Source: Adiantum capillus-veneris (lineage: Eukaryota > Streptophyta > Polypodiopsida > Polypodiales > Pteridaceae). Taken from it: a stretch of 64,000 nucleotides of DNA. Both the position numbers and the translations under genes were made by a program. The stretch is from assembly GCA_014529385.2 (NCBI GenBank), contig CM043953.1, positions 116,217,049-116,281,048 on the forward strand, given 5' to 3'. Within the stretch, counting starts at the first letter, position 1; each line of letters starts with the position of its first letter. Shown piece after piece: positions 1 through 12,137 of this stretch. Under the pieces are notes generated by a model that saw only the letters and a program-made list of their open reading frames with translations, made no database searches and was not told the DNA's origin.

Positions 1-540
1 GGGGAACTCGATTTGGCCCACTTACACTAGCTGAGTGCTCATTGGATGCTTTTGGGGATAGCCAATGGTTGGCCTTGGTCTTTTGAAGCAACATAGCTAG
101 CCTTGTGACAAGTGTCCTTCATACCCCTATTTTCCAAGCTTTAAACCAATTTAAAGGAATTAACTAATCCCTCATTGGACCGAGGCCAATGGTTGGCCTT
201 GGTCTTTTGAATCAACATAGCTAGCCTTGTGACAAGTTTCCTTCATATCCCTATTTTCCAAGCTTTAAAAAAATTTAAAGGAATTAACTAATCCCTCATT
301 GGACCCCTTGGTCAATTGGCCAATAGGAATTAAGCTAGCCCATGCGCTACTTAATTCTCATTGGACCCCTTGGTAGGCCATCCAATAGGAATAAATCAAA
401 AGCAAAACCTGAATCTAGAATTGAAAATGCCTTTCCTAATAAAATATATGGTTAATTGAATTATCTAAATGCTCATTGGACCTTTTAGGTGGCTGGCCAA
501 TGAGAATTAAGCATGCATTGGCTAAGGTGTTGAGATGTTT
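1..540. repeat. Short tandem repeat with CTCATTGGACC motif
   Basis: Two copies of a 124-bp unit lie head to tail at 61-184 and 185-308, differing at a handful of bases. The motif CTCATTGGACC, followed by a GGCC-containing segment, recurs to about position 480 in looser spacing. No coding potential is seen. Confidence 0.8.
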
Positions 541-1390
541 CCAAGAGGCCTTAGGGGGTGGTATGGTCTAATGAGAGAGAAAGAGACCACTCTTCTCCAT
601 CATCCCCTTTCTAAAGGGCTCGCCCCTTCTCTTGTAGGCCACTTGTTTGACTTTAAGGACTCAAGCACCTTACCCAAGGTGCTTAGTCAATAAACACCTT
701 AGCATAGGTTCTCACCTTGGAAATGGAAAAAGAAATTTTGATGTCCTAGGCCTAAAGATTTGTTACACTAACCCTTGGAGTCTTTAATGAAGCAAACCCT
801 GAGGTTTAAATGCTCATTATGTGTACTTCCCCTTTTATAGGGTATCTCCATCTGGACCCTTCATGAGCAAGAACTGTCTCCCTTTTGGTCCCATTTAGAG
901 ATGATCCTAAAGCACTTCTTGTACCTAGCTCTTGGATAGATTATCTCCCTTTTAGCCCCGTCATAGAGATGCCATCATCTCTCATCTAGGCCTTAGTTAA
1001 GATAGTCATAAAAGCACATATCTATATTCTAGCTCTTGTTCCCCTTTTATCTCCCCATATTAAATGATCAGTTTAACATGAGAAAATCATTTGGTGGAGG
1101 GAAATATTAGATTTTATGACACTAGCCTACCATATACAGATAAACCAAAGTTTCAATAGAGATTTAAAATTCCACAGAGTTCAATCCTACCAATGGTTTC
1201 TCTTGATACGCCAAGACATCTTGAAATTCGCTAAAAATAATTCTGCATCCTCTCCAGGCTCTCCAAAGAAAAGAGGATACCCATACATTTGGCATTGGCT
1301 TTCCATTGAATTGATTTCAAAGTCACACCCGTTTTTGTTTTTCTTTCTTAAAAAGATTTACACAATAATGTTTTCTAGCCTGCAATCTAT
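541..1390. other. AT-rich intergenic DNA, nothing recognised
   Basis: No gene, RNA or ordered repeat is seen. A 110-codon open frame starting at 1116 has no recognisable motif and no sign of conservation, so it is not called. Confidence 0.5.
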
Positions 1391-1846
1391 TCTACAACAA
1401 AATAAAGATATTCACATCAAACGACCTATGATAATCAATAAGAGGTAGGATGACAGGGTTTGGTGATGCGAGAATTTCTCCTACTCTTTGGGCACCAAAC
1501 ATGAACACCATACGTTGTTGAAAATGAATTTTCCTACTAATTGCAATGTTTATTCTAATGTGTGGAGTGAAATGGAAGGGGAAAACCTCTATTCCTGGGC
1601 CATTATCCATGGTCTATGCATGACCTAATGCTTAAAACAAAACAAAAATATAGACGTCCAAACTAAGGTCGTACCTAATGAGAGGCAAAATAAAAGGATT
1701 TACTGAAGCGTTTATCTCGGCCAACCTAAGAGGACCTAAAATTCTACAAATGACACGTTGAAATTGCAACTTAGTACTAACAATTATATGTACCTTTTGC
1801 CTTGCAATGGGAATGAAGGGATCATATAAATTTTCGTGATTCATGC
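1391..1846. repeat. Diverged two-copy duplication
   Basis: Segments of about 1391-1615 and 1633-1846 resemble each other at base level. On the minus strand each is open for about 70 codons, and the two translations align over about 50 residues (shared patterns ...F.ILPLI.Y..S.DV.IF.L and A..NP.ILPLI). They may be two copies of a small repeat or of a lost coding exon; function is unknown. Confidence 0.55.
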
Positions 1847-2091
1847 AAACTACTTGACTATGCTAAAGGTTGATTCTACACAAAAATATACAAGCCGTTC
1901 CTCAGTGGGGGCACCAATTTGAAGCGGTCCGGGGCGGGCAACAAGAAGAGCAACCTCTAGACACCCTTCAAGGCTCCCGTGTTGCTCAATTGGGTTGGGG
2001 TTGGAAAAAAACAACAACACACACACAAACCCGCAACCTAACCCTACACAAATTTGGGGCACCACCTAGTTTTGGATGCGAACTAGGACGC

Positions 2092-2094
<3 letters not shown>

Positions 2095-2128
<34 letters not shown>

Positions 2129-2186
2129 GCTCGGGCTGCTTTGAAGTGTATCGTTAATGATCAAGCAAACATATATATATATATAT
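2095..2186. repeat. GA and AT microsatellites
   Basis: A (GA)n run covers 2095-2126 and an (AT)n run covers 2171-2186, separated by a short unique stretch. Confidence 0.95.
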
Positions 2187-4490
2187 GTAAGAAAGAGAGA
2201 GAAAGGGGGAGGGGGTGCTTGTTGCATTAATACCTTCTTACAAATCTGTCATGACAAATCAAAGTGAAATTAGTATTTGTTCAACATAGCTTGCATAAAT
2301 TTCACCACAACACATCACAAGAAAAGCCACCCCAATCACTGTCTTAAAGCCAAGGGAGTCCTCTCCACCCTATCGCCCTCTTACAGTATGTGGGATTTAT
2401 GGCTAGATTGATGACAACACTAGAGACAAGCTATCAAGACACTTACGCATCATTGTTGTCCATTACGTCACATTGGAAGGGAGACAAAATATCCAAGCTT
2501 AGTCCAAATCCACCCTCCTTGATTCAGCAAATGTTGGGCTTACACTAGTAGGAGAAATGATAGATTTCCTACTCTCAATTGAATGATCACTCTCTCTCTT
2601 ACAATGGCATAGAGTTCCCTTGCTAATCCCCTATTACAACAAATGCACATGCATAAGACAATGAGCTTCCACTCAAGAGCTCCTTCTAGAGAGGTTGAGC
2701 TTGGCTTCTCAAGCTATAGCATAGTGCTCTTGCTTATGGCTCCCCCTTTTTGTGCTAGCTACACCCTCCTTTTATAGCAATTTTGAAGGCTAGGGTTACT
2801 CCTCTAACCATGGTTGGGTTAGATTTTCAGCAATTTATCTAATTTCTTTTGCTTGGAATTATCAAGAAGTTGGTGGGGAAAGAGAGAGGAGAGAAATGGA
2901 GGTGATAGGACTTTTCATAGTGGGTTAGTGTTAGTAGAGTTAGTATTAATTTACAAATGGAATTGGATATTTACAATGGGAGTATCCATGTAGGATACAA
3001 ATAAGGAAGAAAAACTCTTAAGAAGTAAGAAAAGGTGGATTTCTTACAAGGTTGATGCTCCAAGTGTCTTGAGTAGGGCCAATTTTGACGCTTGTTGACG
3101 GTCCACTAGCTTTGACGGTACATTTTTTCTCCACTCTTGACCTTCCTTGAGAGACAAGGTAATTGAAGCTGAGTAATCAACCACCATGATGCTGTCTTTT
3201 AAGAGAAGAGGCTGAATTTTGTGGTTTTTTTTATAGATATGGGTAAATTGGAGGAGGAAAAATGAGACTAGGTGGTCAATTTTGGAATGGAATTGTGTGT
3301 GGGAGATATGAGTTCACCATGGTTTCTCTTATTCTTCAAGGTTGAGGAGAAGGTGAGTAGGGTGCAGAGAGGAGGGGTGAGAGAGGTGGGGATGATGAGT
3401 GGAGAAGTGTGTGTGAAAGAGGAAAATGATAAAGTGGAAGAGAGAGTGTGGCTGCATAGCATGGGAAAACTGGGGTCCACTAATAAAATCATAGCTCACA
3501 GCTCGTAGCTCAAAAAAATATGAAAAAATTTGAGGCAAAATTTTAGCCCACGAGCTACAACTTTTGTTTGTATCACCTTTTCAAATTCAGAGAGCAAATG
3601 AACTTTAAAAATTCAGCAAAACCGACCGTTTTTTTCCACTGCACAAGGTCCTTGTGGGGTCCTTCTTTGGATGATTCTTTTGAATACCTCCAAGAGTGAG
3701 CCCTCCATAGTGCATGTATGCATGCCACCTACCCTTGACCTTATTTGGTAGGTCTATAATTGAAGATATTGTTGAGATCATGATATAAGTGAATAGTACA
3801 ACTAAGAAAATCAAATATTGAGGGGTCTAAAAAATATGTACATGTCAAATATAAATAATATAGGTGGAAAAATATAAAGGGATCAAAATAAATCTCTCTC
3901 ATTATAAGTCTACCATAAAAAGATGAATATTTTTGGTGGTCTAATTTATGAGAGTAATAGAGAATATATGTAGGAAGGAAAAAATCACAATAGTGAAAAA
4001 AATATACACATAAATAGAACTAGTTTTTTTGGATTTTTGTTGGGATGGAGTTACACCAAATATAAGAGAAGCTTACATGAAATTATTTCTATATGGAATA
4101 AAGAGTATGAAAAATGGTAAGAATAATTGTGGTAATGGTGAGGCAATGTACAAAGCATAATTAACACACACCTAGGTAGAAATATTTAAATAAATACCAA
4201 AATAATTATGAAAAAATCTTTTATTTAGGCCCTATATACAAAGAAATATTTACACACAAATGGGCCATAATATACTTATATTTTTTATTTTTTTATTTTT
4301 TTGGCTCAACTAGCCCAATGACTAGCTAATTGAGGGTTTTTTATTTCAGTAAGGAGATATGGGAAAAGTCCCCTAACTCACACGCACCTATATACAGTGA
4401 AAGGGTGAGGGTAACCACAGTGTTTGAGTGATTTGATAGGGTGAGATAACTCACTATGGAAATTACAAAGAGCCAAAAAACGGCTATCAA
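2187..4490. other. AT-rich intergenic DNA, nothing recognised
   Basis: Long A/T-rich stretch with homopolymer runs and no recognisable gene. Open frames around 3268-3538 overlap on both strands and have low-complexity composition, so they are not called. Confidence 0.5.
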
Positions 4491-5560
4491 TATCTAGGTG
4501 CAAGGTTCACCACTTGTCTATTCTAGTATCTAGGTGCAAGGTTCACCACTTGTCCAGCCTATTAGCCTATATCTTGAATGGTTTTTCTCTCACCACCAAG
4601 ATAATGCATGATATGTTGTTCATGGGGTTTTGTTTGAAGTTCCAAAACTTGACCAAGTTAGCTCCATTAAAACATGGATAAAAGCAGATATCCACCATCT
4701 ATCTCATTTATGCTTCCTTGAAGCATGGAGAGAAGCAAGATCCACCGCTTGGCTAGGCTCCCTTGAATTTGGGAGCAAAGAAAGCTTTACTACTAGCCAG
4801 AGTAGGCTCCATTTAAACATGGAAAATTATGCTACACGCTGGGCTTCTTGTTTCAAGGTCCCCACCTCTTGACCAAGCTACAACTCATAGATAGTAGATT
4901 TTTCAGCCAATCCCACTTTTTTAGCCAGCTACACCATTAATAGACTAGTACCTTGGGTCCCTTTTCATTGTCTATGCTCTATTGTTATACCTATAGCTTA
5001 TCTAAACACACTGATCTTGGTTTGAAGGTCCAAAAATTTGCCAAGCCAATGTCAAAGTGAGTACCTAATTTTGTTTTTCACGGTCCACCTTTTGTCCAAG
5101 CTAGGATCCATTGAGCAATACAACCGGCTTGTGTATGATATGGAAGTAACATCCACCTTTAATCTAGGAATACTTTACTTGAGTCATGAGCCATAAATAA
5201 TAGATGTAGAATATTCTCTCTTGCATCATAAAAGGGTTGGTTTTATGGTGCATTTGTCCAAGATAAGCTCCCTTGCCTTATGGAGGAATACAAAGATCAC
5301 CTCTTGTCAAAGCTACACTGAATGTGATAGCATGTGATCTAATGCATCGTTGGAAAGTTGGTTTCAAGGTGAATTTTTCCAAGCTAGGTTAACTTGACTT
5401 AGGGAGAAATTTCACTTCTTGTCCAAACTACACTTAGTGAAAGTAAGTTAAAGTGAATACCTAAAACTATGTCTAAGTGGTTCTCCATTGCAATATAGGA
5501 GAATTGGTTTAAAGGTCAAGCAATTTAACCTTAAAATAAACATAATAAAATAGTTGCCCC
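4491..5560. repeat. Highly diverged relative of the window's satellite
   Basis: A 36-bp direct repeat sits at 4491 and 4527 and contains CACCACTTGTC. From there to about 5560, scattered pieces of the satellite vocabulary recur (CCACTTGTCCAAGCTA, CTCCATTRAAACATGG) without a regular period. This is probably a very old, eroded part of the arrays found further right. Confidence 0.6.
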
Positions 5561-6490
5561 ACAAGTTTCATATTGAATTTGAGAATTTAATGACCAAGAA
5601 GCATCTAATTTGATTAAAACCCTCATAAAGGCATGTGTGCATACATCGACTTCTCAATACATGGACTTAGATCCATGGTTTTTCTCTCAAAAACTTATAG
5701 CTTTTAAAACTCTATTACATGAGGATATAATGTTTAAATGCTTGAAAAAAACATTTTTTCCCTGAAAAAAACATTTTTTCCCAAAAAAAAGATATTCCAC
5801 ATATCCAAAGTTCTTGAATTCACTATTCCACATTTGTAAGCAATTAGACTTTATGGTTTTACTTTCAAAGACTTTTAGTTTGTAGAACTCTTTTACATGA
5901 AGGATGCAATGATAAAAAACTTGAGGCAAACGCTTGTGCAATCAAGAATGAGATCTCTCTTACATATGCAAAGTCCATGAGTTCTCCACTCCACATTTGC
6001 AAGTTTTATCTTCAGGTCAAGCATAGCTTTCTCCTAGTTACAAGTACCTGCAACCTTGAGATGGACTAACATAAAACTACTTTTAAAAAAATTAGTATAG
6101 TCATTACTACATGATGAAGCGTAGACCCCAACTTACTAAAAACAAGAGCCCAAAGAACAAGGTGCACTCTAGAAATACATTGGAAACTCTTTACATTTTG
6201 ATACACTCTAGTGCATTGAAGTCCCATTAGAGTAGGGTGCACTCCATTTACACAACTTTGATCTAAAAAATAGGATGCACTCTGACAATACATTGGTTCT
6301 TCTTACAATAGGATGCACTCTAGTAATACATTGAAGTCCCCTAAGAGTAGGGTGCACTCCATTGAAGTGTTCATCAAATTGAAACATCTTATCTTAAAAT
6401 ATTTTTTTAAAATATATAATCATACAAGTATTGAAAGAAAACCATTACACTAAGAAGGACATAGAGGAGATCATCTTATGTCCACAAAAA
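5561..6490. repeat. Small local tandem repeats
   Basis: A roughly 180-bp unit is duplicated around 5690-5990 (CTTTTA...TTACATGA...CCACATTTGYAAG). A 20-bp A/T-rich unit is doubled at about 5741-5780. From 6160 to 6366 the motif TAGGRTGCACTCTAGTAATACA repeats in a larger unit of about 113 bp. Confidence 0.65.
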
Positions 6491-6510
6491 AGATCATTGC
6501 TAAACATTTT

Positions 6511-7338
6511 TCAATGTTGTCTGCTTGTCAAGTACACACTAAGGACATAATTTGTCTCGGGATCACTATACTGATTGATAATTGTCTTTAAGGTATAGTC
6601 TCTCTTGTCTCTTGCATGCAACCATCCTAGCAACCATGGAATCATTGTTTCTTGCAAGAATGTTTGAAGTTTCTTCGATGTTTGCCTCCACATCTTTGGA
6701 AATATGAGATATGTCCTTGGCATATTCCACATCATCTTGTATGGAGTGTCATCAAAAATCAAGGTGTTCTCTACATCCAAATCCTCAAAAATCTTCAAAA
6801 TATCACTCAATTTTTTATGATAAACCCTTATAAATCCTAACATTATGTTTGGATTTTGGCAATTCTTATTGCTTATAAACATTTTGAACTTGGTATAATG
6901 CTCTGGGAAACATCTGTGTTTGATGTGCTGCACTCTTGTTAGGTTATAGCAACTCCATATCCATAGCTCAAAGTATTCACCACAAAAATCTAAAAACTTC
7001 TCTGCATCTGGTCAAACTTCATGGAGAACTCCATCATTGTCCTCCAGAAGTCGCATGTGTTGAGCCCAAGTTGGCATAGAATCTCCATGTTTTGTTTCAG
7101 TTGTTGGGAGACGTAATCCCTCAAGGTTCAAGACAAGTACTCTTTTGATGTCCTTGACAGAAAGTGGTAGGTGATAAGGAGGTGGTTGATGCATTGGACA
7201 AGGTCTTGGATGATGCTGGCTAGGGAATTCAAATGTTCTCTTCAAATCATGCTTACAAAAAGCCAACTCATTTCCTTGTAATAAGATTGACTGTGAAATT
7301 GAAAAGCAAGAAATTTTACTATAGGTAAAACAATACAA
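6511..7338 (-). pseudogene. FCP1/HAD-like phosphatase pseudogene, type 1 (block A)
   Basis: The translation resembles the FCP1/NLI-interacting-factor phosphatase fold of plant HAD proteins. The N-terminal segment carries VLVLNLEGLRL where the family has DxDxT, so the nucleophile Asp is replaced by Asn. It then has the downstream motif TLIFDDTPYKMMWN, the usual second acidic cluster (L-L-D-D-S-P-Y). An in-frame stop at 7012 separates the two halves. A plausible 3' splice site (TTTCAATTTCACAG) lies at about 7291, so true coding probably begins near 7290. The best match in the window is the copy at 20498-21217, which shares MWNMP-TYLIFPKMW and the C-terminal WLLGW--AR-K. With the nucleophile lost and the frame broken, activity is not expected. 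Confidence 0.7.
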
Positions 7339-7559
7339 GTGAGTTTCTATTTTCTACCATATAGTATTATTATTTTCAAAAGTCTATCTACTACAACACA
7401 TACCCATTGCTTTAAAGAAATACACATTGAAAACTTGACTTTTTTATGCTACACTCTCTCTTAGTCTCAATATCAAAAATCCCAACTAGATCTAAATCAA
7501 CTAGTATGTACGACTTGTCAAAAAAATGCTCAAAGTGTGTAGATTGCAAACCAATAAAA

Positions 7560-10500
7560 TTTGACTAAAAACTTTGTGTTCAAGTGTCAAGGTGCATCAC
7601 TTATAAAAGCATAGATATAGCGGGATAAGACAACACAAACTAGCAACCAATATGCAAGCTAGTCTTTTCAATTAAGCATCAAAATAGATTTATGCTTCAC
7701 AACTTGTCTAAGCTAATCATGTGAAATTGATACAAGGTCCACGACCCTATGCAAAACTATAGAATGGGGATTTTACTTAAAACTCTCCAATGATGTAAGC
7801 TAGTATTCAATGAGCATGATTTAAAAAAATCACCCACTACCCATGAAAGGGCCTACGTGGATAAATGAGCAAGATCCACCACTATCCCACAAACTCATGC
7901 TTGTTTGTAGCATGGGTAATTTGGTTTGAAGGGCCATCATCTGTCCACGGATGAAGCATGAAGAGAAGCAAGATGCACCACTACTTGTCCAAGCTAGCTC
8001 CATTGGAGAAAGGTTAGAGGAAAAGTTCCAACACCTATGCAATCTATGATTCTTTGAAGCATGGAGAGATACAAGCTCCACCACTTGGCCAGCCTAGGCT
8101 CCATTGAAACATGGAGAATCCATGTTATGTTGTACATTGAGTTTTTTGTCTAAAGAACCACCACTTGTCCAAGCTACACAATTCATAGATAGTAGATGGC
8201 TAGTTTAGTAGTTCACAATGTGCATATTTTTAGAAATACAAGGTATATCACTTTTCTAAAATGGGTGTGAAGTAGTAATAATAGGTCCACCACTTGTCCA
8301 AGCTACCTCTATTGGAACATGAGTAGAAGCAAAGGTCCACCACTTGTCCTAGCTACATACTTTTTAGATTGTAGACGGTTTGGTCTAATAGTTCCAATAT
8401 GCCTAGCCTTAGAAATACAAGGTATACCACTTGTCTAAGATGGGCGTGGAGTAGTAATGATAGGTCCATCACTTGTCCAAGCTAGATTAATTAAAAGCTA
8501 GCATAGAATAAAAGCTGCAACACCTATCCATCTATGCTTCTCTAAGACATAGAGAGAAGCAAGCTCTACCACTTCGCCAAGCTAGGATCCAATGAGACTC
8601 GGACAAAAGTAAGCTTTACCATATGTCTCCATTAAAACATGGAGAACCCAAGGTATGATGTACATTACATTTTTTGTTTGGAGGTCCACCACTTGTCCAA
8701 GCTACACTTCATAGATAGTAGAGCATTTAGTCTAGTAGTCCATAGCATGCCTATCAAACCTTAAGAAGAATGCTCCATCTTGTAACGCTATAACTTGAAT
8801 AGTGTTTTTACTACCTTGTCAACCCATGATATGTTGTCCCCATAAGGAAATCTCTTTGAAGGGATAGAAGAAAAGCTCCACCATGGAGAGATACAAGCTC
8901 CACCACTTGGCCAACCTAGGCTCCATTAAAACTAGGACAAAAGCAATCTTTACCATATATCTAGCAAGGATTTATTAGAACATGGAGAACTTGGACTATG
9001 TTGTACATTTAGTTTTTGTCTGAAGGTCCACCACTTGTCCAAGCTACACACTTCATAGATAGTAGATGGTTTAGTCTAGTAATTTACAATGTGCCTAGGC
9101 TTAGAAATAAAAGGTATACCACTTGTCTAAAATAGCCGTAAAGTAGTAATAATAGGTCCACCACAAGCTAGCTCTATTGGAACATGAGCAGAAGCAAAGC
9201 TCCACCACTTGTCAAAGCTAGATCTATTGGAGCTAGCATAGAAGAAAACCTTCACCACCTATCCATATATGCTTCTTTGATACATGGAGAGAAGCAAGCT
9301 CCACCACTAGGTCAAGCTAGGATCCATTTAGATTGGCACAAAATTAAGCTTTACCATATGTCTCCATTAAAACATGGAGAACCCAAGTTATGATGTAAAT
9401 TACACTTTTTGTTTGAAGTTCCACCACTTGTCCAAGCTACACTTCATAGACAGTACTCAATTTAATCTAGTAGTCCACACCATGCCTAACCAACCTTTAG
9501 TAGAATGGTGCACCTTGTAATGCTATAACATGACCCGTGATATGTTTTTCCCATAAAGAATTTTTTTTGAAGGTTGACCACTTGTCCAAACTAGCTCCAC
9601 TGGAGCAAGGATAGAAGAAAATCTCCACCATCAATCCCATCTATGCTTTGTTGAAGCATGGAGATACAAGCTCCACAACTTGGCCAACCTAGGTTCCATT
9701 AAAACTAGGACAAAAGGAAGCTTTACCATATGTCCAAACAAGGCTTTAAGAAAACATGGAGCTCCATGCCATGTTGTACATTGAGTTTTTTATCTAAAGG
9801 TCCACCACTTGTCCAAGCTACACATTTCATAGATAGTAGGCAATTTAGTCTAGTAGTTCAAAATGTGCATAGCCTTAGAGATACAAGGTATATCTCTTGT
9901 GTAAGATGGGCGTGGTGTAGTAATAATAGGTCCACCACTTATCCAAGCTAGCTCTATTCGAAAAAGAGTAGAAGAAAAGCTCCACCATTTGTCCAAGCTA
10001 GATCTATTGGAGCTAGCATAAAAGAAACATTTCATCACATATCCATCTATGCTTCTTTGAGACACAGAAACAAGCAAGTTCCACTCCTTGGTGGCTAGGA
10101 TCCACTCAGCCTGGGATAAAAGTAAGCTTTACCATATGTCTCCATTGAAACAAATAGAACCCAAGCTATGATGTACATTACATTTTTTATTTAAAGGTGC
10201 ACCACTTGTCCAAGCTACACTTCATAGATAGTAGACATTTTAGTCTATTAGTCCTCCATAGATTTCCTAGCCTTAGTATTATCAAAACATGGAGAGAAGC
10301 ACAAACCTACCACTTGTCCAAGATAAGATACATCGATAGTAGGCAGTTTAGTATAAGTTCCATTAGTTGTCCAACCTTTACTAGAATGGTCCATCTTGTA
10401 AATCTATAACTATAATTTATGTTTTTCACTATCCTGATAGCCCATGATATGTTTTCCCCATAAGGAATTTTTCTAAAGATTGACTACCTGTCCAAGCTAG

Positions 10501-10950
10501 CTCCATTGGAACAAGGATGGAAGAAAAGTTCCTATCCCATCTACGATTCTTTGAAGCATGGAGAGATACAAGCGTCACCACTTGGCCAACCTAGGCTCCA
10601 TTAAAACTACAACAATAGCAAGCTTTGCCATAAGTCCAAGCTAGGATTTATTGAAACATGCAGAACCCATGCTATGTTGTACATTGATTTTTTTGTTTGA
10701 AGGTCCACCACTTGTCCAAGATACACACTTCATATATAGTAGATAGCTAATCTAGTAGTTCACAATGGGTATAGCCTTATAAACACAAGGTATACCACTT
10801 GTCTAAGATGGGCTTGGAGTAGTAGTAATAGGTACACCACTTGTCTAGGCTACCTCTATTGGAACATGAGTAGAAGTAAAGCTTCACCACTTGTTCAAGC
10901 TAGCTCTATTCGAGCTAGCATAGAAGAAAAACTCCACCACCTATCCACTT
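7560..10950. repeat. Old satellite with 770-900-bp higher-order unit
   Basis: Diverged repeats built on CCACCACTTGTCCAAGCTA. A larger unit recurs: GTACATTGAGTTTTT, then CCACCACTTGTCCAAGCTACACA, CATAGATAGTAG, CTAGTAGTTCACAATG, AGAAATACAAGGTATACCAC. The CCACTTGTCC anchor falls at about 8161, 9031, 9804 and 10708, giving spacings of about 870, 773 and 904 bp. Units have indels and many substitutions, so this array is older than the 128-bp arrays. It sits between the two FCP1-like pseudogenes of block A, which are only about 450 bp apart in block B. Confidence 0.85.
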
Positions 10951-11830
10951 TAATTCATGTGGCCACCCTTATAGCTTGGACATGTGGTGGACCTTTTCTC
11001 GAATTTCCATGCTTAGCTTGGACAAGTGGTGGATCGTTTCTCTATTTTCCATGCTTAGCTTGGAAAAGTGATGGACCTTGCTTCTCCTCCATATACTTTA
11101 AGAGAGCCTACCCTATACAAGTGGTGGCTCTTATTTCTCATCAAATTCTCCATAAGACATTGAAAACAAACTCTTCATGATATAAGATAGAAAGGATTAT
11201 TGGAAAAGAAATGGACCTTGTAGAATGGTTTCCTTGAACTAGTTGCAATACTTGGTGAATCTTGCTATGTTCTAATGAATCCTTGCTTGGACAGATTGTG
11301 GACCTTGCTATGTTCAAAAGTCTACTCACAAGTCAATATCAATGGCTCCTACTTTATTTAGTGCAAATTTAACAAATACATACTTGCAACTATACTAGAT
11401 TTAAATGGTCTATTATAGAGACACTTTTCTCAACCAACCTCACATCACGACGTAGTGTAGGTACGTTTCATCGAAGACTTGAAGACTGTATTCAAAAAGT
11501 GTAATTCTGCATTATGCTACTAAAAACAATGTGCTTCAAATCATTGAACCCACCATGCTACAATAGATCATAAGTAGGGAAAGTGAGAGAAAAACACTCT
11601 CAATTATATCAATAGCATAGGTGTTCAACTTTAATGCAAGTAGCCAACCTTATAGCTTGGTCAAGTGGTGGACCTTTTCTCAATTCTTCATGCATAGCTT
11701 GGACAAGTGGTGGACCTTGCTTCTCCCTATGCTTTAACGGAGCATAACCTTCACAAGCGGTGGTTCTTACTTCTCATCACTCTCTCCATAAGATTTTAGC
11801 TTGACCAATTCTAGACTTTGAAAAATCAAC
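10951..11830. repeat. Inverted segment of the old satellite
   Basis: From about 10950 the satellite words appear as reverse complements (AGCTTGGACAAGTGGTGGACC). The opening words recur near 11640 (CTTTAATKCA...GTAGCCAACCTTATAGCTTGG), about 680 bp downstream of the first occurrence. An FCP1-like gene fragment lies inside in plus orientation, also inverted relative to its relatives. Confidence 0.75.
11385..11575 (+). pseudogene. Inverted fragment of FCP1-like type 2
   Basis: Plus-strand bases here match the minus-strand region of the pseudogene at 12138-13567 around its catalytic motif: the frame reads TILDLNGLL, then a stop, then S-Q-P-T-S-H-H, matching IVLDLNGLLL...PSSHHE there. Similarity continues through the next 100 or so bases (VFKK-N-A, and a shared string GTGCTTCAAATCATT). 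Several stops interrupt it. It is a relic about 190 bp long carried within the inverted satellite piece. Confidence 0.7.
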
Positions 11831-12137
11831 GAACCTTGTAAAATGGTTTCCTTTAGAATTATAAAGCCAAAAGACTTAGATCTTTGAATTTTTCCCAATT
11901 AAACAAGTACAACCTAGCATTAAAAAACTTTAAACTACATTGAGAGTTTTACAAGACAAATGATCACAAAAAATTTGAAAAGAAGCATAATCTTCTTTTA
12001 CATTTGTATGATTACAAATAAAGCAAAAATATTTAAAGAAACTGATAAATAAAATTTAGGTTGTATCGATTGGACTCCATCTAGAAATACCCTTTGTGAG
12101 ATTCTGTAAAAGGAATAAAAAGAAAAATATTAGTACC
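11831..12137. other. AT-rich DNA, nothing recognised
   Basis: A/T-rich stretch between the inverted satellite piece and the end of the FCP1-like type 2 pseudogene. It may include 3' untranslated or degraded coding sequence, but I see no supporting signal. Confidence 0.4.

Noticed and set aside
1116-1448. 110-codon open frame near the left end
   Set aside because: No motif, no splice or promoter support, composition like the surrounding AT-rich DNA.
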